Assembly: GCA_902781215.1 (NCBI GenBank)
Contig: CACZIO010000006.1
Coordinates: 1 to 64,000, forward strand
From: an uncultured Lachnospiraceae bacterium
Lineage (GTDB): Bacteria > Bacillota > Clostridia > Lachnospirales > Lachnospiraceae
Direction of reading: 5' to 3'
DNA: 64,000 nt
In this document: positions 24,073 to 33,252 of the stretch, in pieces
Layout of the letters: each line of letters begins with the position of its first letter
Numbering within the stretch: the stretch's first letter is position 1
Translations under genes and position numbers: made by a program
The notes under the pieces: generated by a model
The model's input: only the letters and a program-made list of their open reading frames with translations
Database searches by the model: none
Told to the model about the DNA's origin: nothing

Positions 24073-26694
24073 TCAGTTTTGTTTTCCCTGCATCCGTTCC
24101 CACGCTCTTTCAGCTGCGTAGAGGATGAGGTCTGCGGCTTCGACGGAATCGAAGATGGTTGCATAGCCACGCAGGGTCAGGGCCTTGGAGTAGAGACTGG
24201 TGGCGTGGCGGTTGATGAAGATCCCGGCCCTGTGCTTGCCGTTGCGGGCAGCCTGAATGACGTTGGTGCCCGCGGAGTTGCCGTCCAGGGCCACGACCAC
24301 AGAGGAACGGCGGTTGAAAATCTCGTAGGCGTAGCTCTTGTAGAGCCCCAGACCGACCGGCTCGATGGAGATCCGGATCCCCGCGCCGCTTTTCAGGAGC
24401 CGGCTTGCCTCCTGTTCCGTCAGCCGGGTCGGCACCATGGCAAAGATCTCAAACCTCCCGCGGCAGAGCCGGACCAGCTCCCGCTCATAGGCCAGCATCC
24501 TGTAGCCGATGACAAAAAATACCCTGTCCGGATCCGCCTCTTCCACGATCCGGCGCAGCATTTCGACGGCCCAGTCCTGCATCCGGGTCGGCCGCCGGTC
24601 GGTGTTAAAGCTCCCGCCCAGCAGAATGACGGGAACCTTATCCGTCGGCATCTCCCGCACGAGGCCGCTCAGACACTTTGCACTCTCCAGGCTGCCCCGG
24701 CCGATCATGAGTGTCTCGTCCGGCACAGGCTCCCTCCGGATCCGCTCATCGAGAAAAGCCTCCACAGCCTGCGGATCATACAGAAGGGCAGGGGTCTCCG
24801 GCGCGGCCTGAGGACTTTTCGAGCCGGCAAGGGCCTCCGGCGCGGCCTGCTGCCCGCACATGCCCGCGAAGGCCGCCTGCTTGCGGGCAAAGGTGTCCAG
24901 GCTCGCCGCCAGGACCCGGTCCTCGGCCTGCCGCATGGCCAGCATATCCCCGTGGGACAGGTGCAGCATCCGCTCCAGGGCCAGCTCCTCATCGATCGAG
25001 TCCGTCCCGTAGAGGGCGCCGCCGTCGGTGCCCTGGACACAGGAGATCCCGTTTGCCAGATACTGCTTGAGGGGATGGCGGCGCAGGATGCTGAGATTGT
25101 TCAGACGGACATTGGAGGTCAGCTGGAATTCCAGGACCGCCCCGGCCTCGCGCAGCTCCTCCATCAGCTGCCGGCCGGCCCGGGAGCCCAGCGGGGTCGT
25201 GTAGAGGCCGTGGCCGATCCGCAGGGGCGGCATGGCCTGCCCGGGCGCCAGAGATTCCTTCACACAGTGCAGGCTCTCCGCCACGTTGTTTTTGAGAGAA
25301 TCGTTCTCACCCGCGTGGATCCGGATGACAAAGCCCGGATTGGCGCCTGCGATGGCGACCAGCTCCCGGATCAGGGGCTGCAGGTCCCGGATATCGTTGA
25401 TCTCCTCCCCGATGATATCGGAGCCGGCCACATAGGGGTCGCAGGCAATGGCCCGCAGGGTCCGGACCTGGTCCTGGACGACCCGGTCGGATTCCACCTG
25501 GTCGCGGATGATCGTCAGCGGGATCCGGCGGAAGGAGGCCAGGAAGCGCAGGACAACGCCTGTCTCACTGGTGATCGCCGGCATGGCCGCATGGATCTGC
25601 CCCAGGAGGGCTGCAGCGGATTCAGGCTTGACGAGACCGGTGTCGGAGATCTCCATATAGCAGATGCCCCTGCTGGCGCAGCCGCGCGCGATCCAGAGCA
25701 GCTTGTTCTGTAACAGGGAAAAAGATGCATAGACCGGATCCTCCCGGTCTTTTTCCATCTGTACCAGCGCAGCTGCGATATCTTCGTCCGGTACAGGCCC
25801 GTAGGACTTCAGATCGACCGGGTCCTCCGCGGCCTCCCCCTTGGTGAAGACATAGCGGTAGAGGTAGACCTTCTCCAGATTGGAAAAGACCGCCTGCCCG
25901 TCCTTCAGAATGGTCAGGGAGGCCCGGATCCTGGGAATGTTGTAGGCGGCATTGTCCGGATCGGCCAGGATGAAATCCGCGAAATTGATAAAGGTATTGT
26001 CGTTGATCCTACGGGTCAGATACTTGCCCTGCAGGGGGGAGTCGGCAAACCGATCCGCCGTCACTGCCCGGCGCCCGGCCAGAAGCTCCTCCTGCGCGGG
26101 CGTACAGCGCAGCTGCAGCTTGCGGATGTAGTAGAGGGGATAGCGGATCTGGTGATGGATGCCCAGCGCGATCAGGATGTCCGGATCCAGGTTGGCGTTC
26201 ATGTGCGTGTGCAGGTCCGTCCGGAACTTGTATTCCCGGGGAATATAGGTCTTGACCAGCGTCTCCCAGGTGCCCAGCCCGTACTTCCGGGTCTGGCTCA
26301 TCAGCGTCTTGGCGATGGCGGGAATGGAGGCCTTGCGCTCGATCGTCCCGTCCGGATAGATGTTGGCGATCTTGGTGTCGCCAAGCCGCAGGGTATAGAC
26401 GGCCCGGTTGGTTCCGTCGATATAGCAGGGCACCTCTCCCCGGACGATCTTGAGCCCGCTTTCGTCGAAGCTCAGGGGCAGACCGCACAGACCGGCCAGA
26501 TTGGTGATCAGGTTGCCGGACTTGTGGTTGGGCGTCCGCAGCACATAGGACAGCGTCTCCCCCTCCATATGCAGATCTACGATGATATCCTTTTCTTTAT
26601 CCAGATAAAAATGTCCGAAATTCGTCATGCCTGCAGTGATGACCTCCTGTAAAGTGTGCGCTGCCTGTTCCGGAAGCGAAAAAGTAATCTCCAT
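24073..26694 (-). CDS. large adenosine-deaminase-like protein with extra C-terminal domain
   Basis: The 873-residue protein far exceeds ordinary adenosine deaminases (about 330-370). The middle part keeps the metal-site motifs: DLHTHM near 163, IHAGEN near 460, IGHG near 493, LTSNVRLNN near 528 and GTDGG near 554 (replacing the usual TDDP). About 150 N-terminal residues are of no family I know. Residues 660-870 form a separate alpha/beta domain (VPVILLGGSFN, VFFVIGYRML, VVALDGNSAGTNVI) that resembles a nucleotide-binding Rossmann/SLOG-type fold; that is inference. The ATG at 26694 lacks a clear ribosome site; an AGGAGGT before the Met at 26628 is badly spaced. It is divergent from the M32 peptidase, with no ATPase partner. 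Confidence 0.7.
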   Translation of the reverse strand: MEITFSLPEQAAHTLQEVITAGMTNFGHFYLDKEKDIIVDLHMEGETLSYVLRTPNHKSGNLITNLAGLCGLPLSFDESGLKIVRGEVPCYIDGTNRAVYTLRLGDTKIANIYPDGTIERKASIPAIAKTLMSQTRKYGLGTWETLVKTYIPREYKFRTDLHTHMNANLDPDILIALGIHHQIRYPLYYIRKLQLRCTPAQEELLAGRRAVTADRFADSPLQGKYLTRRINDNTFINFADFILADPDNAAYNIPRIRASLTILKDGQAVFSNLEKVYLYRYVFTKGEAAEDPVDLKSYGPVPDEDIAAALVQMEKDREDPVYASFSLLQNKLLWIARGCASRGICYMEISDTGLVKPESAAALLGQIHAAMPAITSETGVVLRFLASFRRIPLTIIRDQVESDRVVQDQVRTLRAIACDPYVAGSDIIGEEINDIRDLQPLIRELVAIAGANPGFVIRIHAGENDSLKNNVAESLHCVKESLAPGQAMPPLRIGHGLYTTPLGSRAGRQLMEELREAGAVLEFQLTSNVRLNNLSILRRHPLKQYLANGISCVQGTDGGALYGTDSIDEELALERMLHLSHGDMLAMRQAEDRVLAASLDTFARKQAAFAGMCGQQAAPEALAGSKSPQAAPETPALLYDPQAVEAFLDERIRREPVPDETLMIGRGSLESAKCLSGLVREMPTDKVPVILLGGSFNTDRRPTRMQDWAVEMLRRIVEEADPDRVFFVIGYRMLAYERELVRLCRGRFEIFAMVPTRLTEQEASRLLKSGAGIRISIEPVGLGLYKSYAYEIFNRRSSVVVALDGNSAGTNVIQAARNGKHRAGIFINRHATSLYSKALTLRGYATIFDSVEAADLILYAAERAWERMQGKQN

Positions 26695-26974
26695 TATAGC
26701 AGATATCAGAAAAGAGTGTGCGCATTCTTTCCGACCGTGCCGCTTGCCGGAGCGGCAGCCGGAGGCGTTTTCGCGGAGGCAGCACATGCTTCGCAAGAGC
26801 CGGACGGTGAAGGATCAGCGGAGCTTCAGGCCGCTTCGCGGCATAAACATGCGGAAAGTTACGCAAAAATAATACCGGCGAAATAACCTTTTTGGCAGTG
26901 CGTGGTATAATAATAGGTGTGAAAAGAGAGAAAAGCAGTCCAAAAGTGGACAAAAAGACATGGAGCGCAGAAAA

Positions 26975-28531
26975 ATGAATGATCAAATAAATGTAAAAAC
27001 GGAACCGGAATCAGACAGCAGGGAGAAGACGACAGAAAACCTGGAATACGTGAAGAGGGTGCTCGGCGAGGCGGAACAGTACGACCACGCCGCGAGGGTG
27101 CTGATGTTTGATCAGGAGACCATCTGCCCCGCAGATGCCATGGAGGAACAGGGCCGGGTCATGGCCTTCCTCAGCAACCAGTCCTACAAGCTGATCAAGG
27201 ATCCGGCCTTTGTCGAGGCGGCGGAGGACCTGTATGAGCACCGGGACCGGCTGGGGGAGCGGGACAGCGCCCTGGCAGGGCTTCTCCACAGAGCTTACCT
27301 GCAGAACAAAAACATCACACCCGCTATGCAGCACGAGTTTTCCCTGGTCTTCAACCGCGCCTTCGTCAAGTGGAGCGAGGCGCGCCGGGCCTCCGACTAC
27401 AGCCTTTTCGCCCCCTCCCTGGAGGAGGTCGTGGGGGCCAACCGGCAGATGATCGACCTGCGCGGCGCGGACGCCGCCGGACAGACGCCCTACGACTGCC
27501 TGCTCGACGACTACGAGCAGGGCATGACCTCCGGCGTCCTGGATGAAGCCTTCGGGACCTGCAAGGAGCGCCTCATCCCCCTCCTGGAAAAAATTGTGAA
27601 GAGCCCCCGGAAGATCCGCACGGATTTCCTCCGCAGGCCGGTCACGGACGACCAGCAGGCCCGCATGGCCCGCTGGCTCCTCACGCAGATGGGCTTTAAC
27701 TTTGCCCGCGGGACCTTCACCACCTCCGAGCATCCGTTTACGGAGAGCATGGGCAGGTACGACGCCCGCGTGACGACCCACTACTACCCGGACCAGTTCG
27801 CCTCCAGCATGTATTCCATTATCCACGAGGGCGGCCACGCCCTGTTTGAGCAGAATCAGTCCCAGGCGGACCACGACTATTTCCTCACGGACGGCAAGAC
27901 CCTGGGCATGCACGAGTCCGTCTCCCGCTTCTACGAGAACCGCATCGGGCGGTCCCGCAGCTTTGTCCACTTCATCTATCCCCAGGTCTGCGAGGCCTTC
28001 CCCCAGGTCATGGCGGATGTGACGGAGGAGGAATTCTACGCGGCCCTCAACGTCGTGGAGCCCTCCCTGATCCGGACGGAGGCAGATGAATTCACCTACA
28101 CCTTCCACATCATCATCCGCTACGAGATCGAAAAGGCCCTCTTCAGCGGACAGGCCGGCGTGGAGGACATCCGCGACCTGTGGAACAGTAAATATGAGCA
28201 GTACCTCGGGATCCGGCCCACATCGGACAGGGACGGCGTCCTGCAGGATGTCCACTGGACCTCCGGCTTCGGCTATTTCCCAACCTACGCGGTCGGCAAC
28301 TTCTACAATGCCATGTACTACAACCGCATGAAAGAGGAGATCCCTGTGGAAAAATCCATTGCCGCCGGCGATTTTGGCCCCGTCAACCGCTGGATGACGG
28401 ACCACGTCTTTGCAAAGGCAGACCTTCTGCCGCCCCAGGAATGGATCCGCGACATCACCGGCAGGGACTTCACACCGGATGACTTCCTCGACTACCTGGA
28501 GGACAAATACGCCGCCATCTACCAGCTCTGA
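26975..28531 (+). CDS. M32-family metallocarboxypeptidase
   Basis: This 518-residue zinc carboxypeptidase is of the Taq/M32 type and trims C-terminal residues from peptides in the cytosol. The zinc motif IIHEGGHALFEQ lies near residues 281-292 and the downstream IRTEADEFTY carries the third ligand. GMHESVSRFYENRIGRS is the family-specific block. The length is full. The ATG at 26975 is preferred to 26960 because GGAG sits nine bases before it. It is a single gene, divergent from the deaminase-like gene. Confidence 0.93.
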   Translation: MNDQINVKTEPESDSREKTTENLEYVKRVLGEAEQYDHAARVLMFDQETICPADAMEEQGRVMAFLSNQSYKLIKDPAFVEAAEDLYEHRDRLGERDSALAGLLHRAYLQNKNITPAMQHEFSLVFNRAFVKWSEARRASDYSLFAPSLEEVVGANRQMIDLRGADAAGQTPYDCLLDDYEQGMTSGVLDEAFGTCKERLIPLLEKIVKSPRKIRTDFLRRPVTDDQQARMARWLLTQMGFNFARGTFTTSEHPFTESMGRYDARVTTHYYPDQFASSMYSIIHEGGHALFEQNQSQADHDYFLTDGKTLGMHESVSRFYENRIGRSRSFVHFIYPQVCEAFPQVMADVTEEEFYAALNVVEPSLIRTEADEFTYTFHIIIRYEIEKALFSGQAGVEDIRDLWNSKYEQYLGIRPTSDRDGVLQDVHWTSGFGYFPTYAVGNFYNAMYYNRMKEEIPVEKSIAAGDFGPVNRWMTDHVFAKADLLPPQEWIRDITGRDFTPDDFLDYLEDKYAAIYQL

Positions 28532-28537
28532 CGGAAA

Positions 28538-28590
28538 CCACCTGAAAGAACCGCCTGGGACCACCCGGGACGGATCCGGCCGGTACAATT
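28538..28590. repeat. REP-like element
   Basis: AAACCACCTGAAAGAACCGC followed by GGGACCACCCGGGACGGATC, right after the M32 stop codon. Confidence 0.5.
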
Positions 28591-28690
28591 TCCGCCCGTA
28601 AGCGCAGTTTTTCGGATGGTTCGGGAGCGATCAGAATTCGAAACGATTACGTAAAAAAATAAAGATGAAATAAGAAAAATGGAGAACCGA

Positions 28691-29116
28691 ATGAAGAAAA
28701 TGAAAAGAATCAGGACGATCTGCCTTGTGCTGCTGACTGTCGCCGTTCTGCTGGCAGCCTGCGGAGGATTTTCCTTCTCGATCACGACCATGGGCGATAA
28801 GACGACGATCGATGTCAACAGCAAAAAGGACGGCGATTTCATGGAATCTGATCCCCTCGAGATCGGCAGGGGCAGAACAACGGTCGTGGAGTCATCGCTG
28901 GAAAAAGGAGAGCTGCAGATAGAATTTCTGGAGGCATCGGTCTTTTTCAATGATGACGGACCGGATGATTATATAGCGGGGGATGTGGTCGACAGCGTGA
29001 CAGTCGGCCCCGGCTCTCAGGAGAAGCTCAACCTGGAGAGCGGCAACTATGTCCTGCATATCACAACGATCGGGGAGACCAAGGGCAGCGTGGAGATTCG
29101 TTTCGAAAAGGAATAG
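28691..29116 (+). CDS. small lipoprotein of unknown function
   Basis: The 141-residue protein has a lipoprotein signal (LLAAC, Cys near 23) and a mature domain rich in beta-strand patterns ending in LHITTIGETKGSVEIRF. No family recognised. The ATG at 28691 is preferred because GGAG lies six bases upstream. It is monocistronic, with a terminator 65 bp after the stop. Confidence 0.8.
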   Translation: MKKMKRIRTICLVLLTVAVLLAACGGFSFSITTMGDKTTIDVNSKKDGDFMESDPLEIGRGRTTVVESSLEKGELQIEFLEASVFFNDDGPDDYIAGDVVDSVTVGPGSQEKLNLESGNYVLHITTIGETKGSVEIRFEKE

Positions 29117-29180
29117 GTTGGATACTGCCTTCGGCTTCTAAATCTCCCGGGACATTTCTATTATGAATGTATGAATAAAC

Positions 29181-29225
29181 AAAGCCGTCGTACCGGCCTC
29201 AAGGGTCCGGTGCGGCGGCTTTTGC
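29181..29225 (+). terminator. intrinsic terminator, CCGCCG family
   Basis: AAAGCCGTCGTACCGG pairs with CCGGTGCGGCGGCTTTT. It shares its outer stem with terminators at 48138, 49419 and 50431 while loops differ. Confidence 0.85.
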
Positions 29226-29324
29226 CGATCATGATACAAAACAGATCATTCTTCAATATGAAGAGCTTGATGCTCATCCTGCGGCGTTTCGTCTCAGCGG
29301 CGGGTCACGATCCCGGACTGCATC

Positions 29325-29696
29325 TTACTTCTTGGTGATGATCGCCCTCTTGTGGGTACCCTTTCCGATCGGTCCGTTCTCGTCGGACGCAGCCACGTTG
29401 AAGAGGATCTTCTTGCCGTCGATCTCCGCGATCTCAACCTCGCAGGTGACCTTTCCGCCTTCAGGAGTTGCGGCGAAATGCTTGATATCCACTGCCATGC
29501 CGACAGAGCCCTTGCCCTCCTCCAGGTTTGCAGCCAGAAGAGCCGCGCAGGTGAGTTCCATCAGATTGATCATGCTGGGAGTGGAGAAAACATGCGGCAG
29601 ATCGATCTGCGGGAGCTGACTGTCAAGGTGATCCGCGCACATCTCAGGCGTGACCTGAAGGGACACGGTGTTCTTCATTCCGACCTTTAATTCCAT
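29325..29696 (-). CDS. hotdog thioesterase, FlK-like
   Basis: This 123-residue single-domain hotdog protein resembles fluoroacetyl-CoA thioesterase FlK and its many unspecific relatives. FSTPSMINLMELTCAALL carries the Thr/Ser and Glu of the active site and VDIKHFAATPEG the conserved His. AAGGA lies eight bases before the ATG. A housekeeping acyl-CoA thioesterase role is more likely than fluoroacetate resistance. It stands alone on the minus strand. Confidence 0.85.
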   Translation of the reverse strand: MELKVGMKNTVSLQVTPEMCADHLDSQLPQIDLPHVFSTPSMINLMELTCAALLAANLEEGKGSVGMAVDIKHFAATPEGGKVTCEVEIAEIDGKKILFNVAASDENGPIGKGTHKRAIITKK

Positions 29697-29888
29697 AGCT
29701 TAATTCCTTTCATAACTCTGTAACATTTTAGCTTCATAACATCAAAATATCATAACATCATAGTATTTCATGACGATATCCGGGCCCGCTCAGCCATTTT
29801 ATCGCGGCATGACAGGCCCCTGCATGATTCAGTATTATAGCACATGCCCGCTGGAAGGACACGCACGATTTGGAGTGTGCCGGGCCTC

Positions 29889-30086
29889 TTATGCAGCAGG
29901 GGCAAGCTCCTCTTCCGGTGTGAGCTCTTCCTCTGGTGCAGGTTCCTCCGGTGCCTCTTCCGCGGGCTCTGCCTGGTCTGCCGGCTGAAAACCCGTCTTT
30001 TTGACATTTTCACCGTAGATCGTCTCGAATTTGTTCTTCATGGATACAGTCTCAAATCCGAGTTCCTCACATTTCTTCTTGAAGGA
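29889..30086 (-). pseudogene. 5'-truncated gene remnant
   Basis: An open minus-strand frame of 65 codons encodes FKKKCEELGFETVSMKNKFE and IYGENVKKTGFQPADQ, then a Glu/Pro-rich tail (EEAPEEPAPEEELTPEEE) and a stop at 29889. It reads like the C-terminal end of a real protein, but a TGA lies directly before it (30087-30089) and a terminator follows upstream, so the body of the gene is missing. VSMKNKFETIYG recalls HAD-type acid phosphatases only weakly. I do not assign a family. Confidence 0.45.
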
Positions 30087-30088
30087 TC

Positions 30089-30141
30089 AAAAAAACACCG
30101 GGACCAGACTGTTGGACCTGTCTGCTCCTGGTGTTTTTTCG
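30089..30141. terminator. terminator hairpin
   Basis: AAAAACACCGGGACCAG pairs with the CTGCTCCTGGTGTTTTTT side; flanking A and T runs allow it to act on both strands. It lies between the antiporter gene and the remnant. Confidence 0.65.
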
Positions 30142-30215
30142 TGCGTCCTGCCGCCCCCGGCTCAGGAGTGAGGCGGGAAAAACAGCGAGCCAGGGACGCC
30201 CCGGGCTCACAGGGA

Positions 30216-31505
30216 TCAATTATGCAGAGAAAACCGCGCCCTGGTGCGCTTGTGCGGCGGTGTCGGGACGATCTCGCCGGCCTTCTGCAGGGCCATGCGG
30301 GTCAGGGAGGGGCCGATCAGCTCATAGACCATGACGCTGAAGAGGATGACGTTGCGGATCGTGTCGGCTTCAGTCCCCCCGAGGTTCTGGGCCAGCCGGA
30401 CCATGCCCAGGGCGACACCGGCCTGGGGAAAGAGGGTGATGCCCAGATAGCGGACGATATTTTTGTCCCCGTGCATGGCGCGGGCGCTCTCTCTGGCTCC
30501 GAAATATTTTCCCGCGCATCTGGCCAGTATAAAGACGAGGCCGATGAGAATCATGGGCCCCCGGCGGAAGACTCCCAGCTGGAGCTCGGCGCCGCTCAGC
30601 ACGAAAAAGACTGTGTAGAGGGGCACTGTCCAGGTATCACAGCGCTGGAAAATGTCCTCGGAAAATCGGCTTGTATTGCAGAAGACCGTGCCGGCCATCA
30701 TGCAGACCAGGAGGGAGGAGAAGGCCAGCTTCACAGGCCCCAGGGCCAGGGTATAGGAGGAGAGGGCAATGGCGAGCAGGACGAAGGCGATGGTCATTGC
30801 CAGCCGGTTGGATCCGGAATAAAAGAGCTTCTCAAGCTCTGTCATGAGCAGGCCCAGCACAGAGCCCAGAGCGACAGAGGCCAGGATCTCGATCAGGGGA
30901 TCCAGGGCGATCGTGTAGATGCTCAGTCCCCCGCCCTGCAGAGCCAGGGCAATTCCCATGGAGACCGCGAAAATGACCAGGCCGACCGCGTCATCCAGGG
31001 CCACGATCGGCAGCAGCAGGTTGGTGACCGGGCCGTGGGCCTTGTACTGACGGACGACCATCAGGGTGGCTGCCGGCGCTGTGGCCGAGGCGATGGCTCC
31101 CAGAGTGATGCAGACAGGGACGCTGAGGCTGGCATCTCCGATAAAAGCCCGGAGCAGGAGAAGCGCCGCATCGACGACGGCCGTCGCCGCCAGGGCCTGG
31201 AAGATCCCGATCACAAGCGCGGGTTTTCCGATGTTCCTCATGGCGGACATGCGGAACTCGCTTCCTATGGAAAAAGCGATAAAGCCCAGGGCGGCCGTGT
31301 TGATGACACTGAGCGTCTCGACATCCTCATAGGAGGAAAAGCCGATCCCGCTTATCCCCAGCCTCCCGATCCCGTAGGGACCGATCAGCATTCCCGCGAG
31401 CAGAAATGCCGTCACATCCGGGAAGTCCGCTCCAGCTGCTTTAAAAACACGGGTCAACAAAAGCCCTGCTGCCAGTGATACTGCCAGCGAAATCAGTACT
31501 GTCAT
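30216..31505 (-). CDS. CPA2-type cation:proton antiporter
   Basis: The 429-residue membrane protein has about twelve helices and resembles the KefB/NapA sodium or potassium/proton exchangers. FPDVTAFLLAGMLIGPYGIG near the N-terminus and VALDDAVGLVIFAVSMG (paired acidic residues in the ion-binding helix) are characteristic. There is no C-terminal RCK/TrkA domain, so it is a bare exchanger. AAGGA precedes the ATG at 31505. It stands alone on the minus strand; the ion is not predictable. Confidence 0.88.
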   Translation of the reverse strand: MTVLISLAVSLAAGLLLTRVFKAAGADFPDVTAFLLAGMLIGPYGIGRLGISGIGFSSYEDVETLSVINTAALGFIAFSIGSEFRMSAMRNIGKPALVIGIFQALAATAVVDAALLLLRAFIGDASLSVPVCITLGAIASATAPAATLMVVRQYKAHGPVTNLLLPIVALDDAVGLVIFAVSMGIALALQGGGLSIYTIALDPLIEILASVALGSVLGLLMTELEKLFYSGSNRLAMTIAFVLLAIALSSYTLALGPVKLAFSSLLVCMMAGTVFCNTSRFSEDIFQRCDTWTVPLYTVFFVLSGAELQLGVFRRGPMILIGLVFILARCAGKYFGARESARAMHGDKNIVRYLGITLFPQAGVALGMVRLAQNLGGTEADTIRNVILFSVMVYELIGPSLTRMALQKAGEIVPTPPHKRTRARFSLHN

Positions 31506-31698
31506 AACAATCCTTCTTTCCGCGTGCGCAGTGAAAAAAAAGCCTGAACTGCCAAACGCATATTTTTTTCTGAGAAAAATTTTTTCTTTGAAAAATATAG
31601 TCCCGCGGGTGGATTACTTCAATGGACAGATTCCTGATTTTCGAAGAGATGTACGTTAAAACTTTGGCAGAATTAAAGAAGAGACCGGTTTCGCCAGA

Positions 31699-31775
31699 TG
31701 AGTCAGGGGACGCACCGGGCAGGTCGCTTTCGCTTCACGCAAAAAATCAGGGGACGCAGTACGTCCCCTGACTCA
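31699..31775. repeat. REP-like inverted repeat
   Basis: TGAGTCAGGGGACG (31699-31712) and CGTCCCCTGACTCA (31762-31775) are perfect 14-bp arms, with a nested GGGGACGCAGTACGTCCCC palindrome. It occupies the 343-bp gap between the antiporter and aspartate kinase genes; the rest of that gap is AT-rich and empty. Confidence 0.65.
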
Positions 31776-31848
31776 GCTTAAATCATAAAAAGAGGTGTGA
31801 CAGGGGGTGTGACAGGATTATGAACCGTGCTGCCGGTCAGAAAGCCCC

Positions 31849-33174
31849 TCAGCCCCCCTGCCGGTACTCATAAATGGCATGGATGGCATCTTCATACCGG
31901 TCCTCCGGCACCCCGATCAGGAGGTTGAGCTTGCCGGCGCCCTGGTTGATCGTGACGATCTCGATCCCCCGCTCCGTGAGACGCTCCAGCACCCGCACAT
32001 TGGCATCGCTGGACTCAGTCGCCTTTTCACCCGTCACGGCGATCAGGGAGAGGTCCTCCCGCAGGCCGATGAAATCGGGGTGCAGCTTTTCCCGGATCTC
32101 CTCAAACAGATCGTCTTTGCAGCTGTCGAGCAGGTCTCTGCGGATGACCAGCGTGATCGAATCGATCCCGGTCAGGCAGTATTCGAAGGGGAGATTGCGC
32201 TCCTTGAAGATATCCAGCATCAAGGCGCTGAAACCGGAGCCGTCGCTGACCATGACCTTTTCGATCTGCAGGACGGACATGCCCTTTCTGCCGGAGACGC
32301 CGGTCACCTTGTGCTTGGTGACCCCGTGGGGCAGGTGGCGGGTGATCATGGTGCCTGCCTCCTCCGGCCTGTTGGTATTGCGGATATTGATCGGGATCTC
32401 CATCTCGGAGGCCGACAGCACCGCGTCGGAATGCAGGAGCGAAGCTCCCATATAGGACAGGGTCCGGAGCTCTCTGTAGCTCATATAGGCGACCGGCGCA
32501 GGGTCTCGGACGACCCTGGGATCCGCCGCGTACAGACCGGATACATCGGTCCAGTTCTCATACAGGTCCGCCCGGATCGCGCAGGCGGCCAGGCTCCCTG
32601 TAATGTCCGAACCTCCCCGCTCAAAGGTATGGATCCTTCCCTCCATATCCGCCCCGTAAAAGCCCGCGATCACGGCCCGCTGCAGAGGCAGGAGCGACGC
32701 CCGCATGGTCCGCCGGGTCATATCCGCGTTGAGCTGGCCGTCCTCCTCGAAACATACACACCAGGCGGGATCGACGAAGGTAAAGCCCAGATATTCCGCC
32801 ATGATCCTGGCGGTCAGATACTCGCCCCTGCTGACCGTATAGTCCCGCTCCGGCGCTTTCTCCAGGGCCTCCCCCAGAATCCTGAATTCCTCCTCCAGGG
32901 GGAAGATCATATCCAACCCGTCTGTGATGTCCTTGAACCGCATCCTGACCTGGTCCAGCACTTCCGCGAACGGTTCCCCCGAAGCGGCCTTTTCATAACA
33001 TTCGATCAGCAGGTCTGTCACCTTGATATCGCCAGGGAAACGCTTTCCCGGCGCCGAGACGACGATAAACCTTCTCTCCGGACCCGACTGAATGATCTTG
33101 CGGATCTTGCGGAACTGACCGGCATCCGCCACCGATGTCCCGCCGAATTTCGCCACTACGAGATTTTTATCCAT
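31849..33174 (-). CDS. aspartate kinase
   Basis: The 441-residue enzyme phosphorylates aspartate, the first step to lysine, threonine, methionine and diaminopimelate. KFGGTSVAD lies at 9-17, FERGGSDITGS near 185 carries the kinase motif, and two ACT domains occupy the last 140 residues (VSGRKGMSVLQIEK, IAVTGEKATESSDANV), so end-product feedback is expected. GAGG precedes the ATG. It is monofunctional, without a homoserine dehydrogenase domain, and is divergent from the WYL pair. Confidence 0.95.
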   Translation of the reverse strand: MDKNLVVAKFGGTSVADAGQFRKIRKIIQSGPERRFIVVSAPGKRFPGDIKVTDLLIECYEKAASGEPFAEVLDQVRMRFKDITDGLDMIFPLEEEFRILGEALEKAPERDYTVSRGEYLTARIMAEYLGFTFVDPAWCVCFEEDGQLNADMTRRTMRASLLPLQRAVIAGFYGADMEGRIHTFERGGSDITGSLAACAIRADLYENWTDVSGLYAADPRVVRDPAPVAYMSYRELRTLSYMGASLLHSDAVLSASEMEIPINIRNTNRPEEAGTMITRHLPHGVTKHKVTGVSGRKGMSVLQIEKVMVSDGSGFSALMLDIFKERNLPFEYCLTGIDSITLVIRRDLLDSCKDDLFEEIREKLHPDFIGLREDLSLIAVTGEKATESSDANVRVLERLTERGIEIVTINQGAGKLNLLIGVPEDRYEDAIHAIYEYRQGG

Positions 33175-33252
33175 AATCAGTAACCTCTATGCAAAACGGT
33201 AAAAAAGCTGTAGCCTGATTATAGCACAATGACGCACCCGATTGGAGAAGAC

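Noticed and set aside
24073..26694. RADAR (RdrA-RdrB) defence system
   Set aside because: The deaminase-like gene is large as RdrB is, but no RdrA ATPase gene lies next to it; neighbours are thiY and an M32 peptidase.
29325..29696. Dedicated fluoroacetate resistance gene
   Set aside because: FlK-like hotdog proteins are widespread generic thioesterases and no fluorometabolite genes are present.
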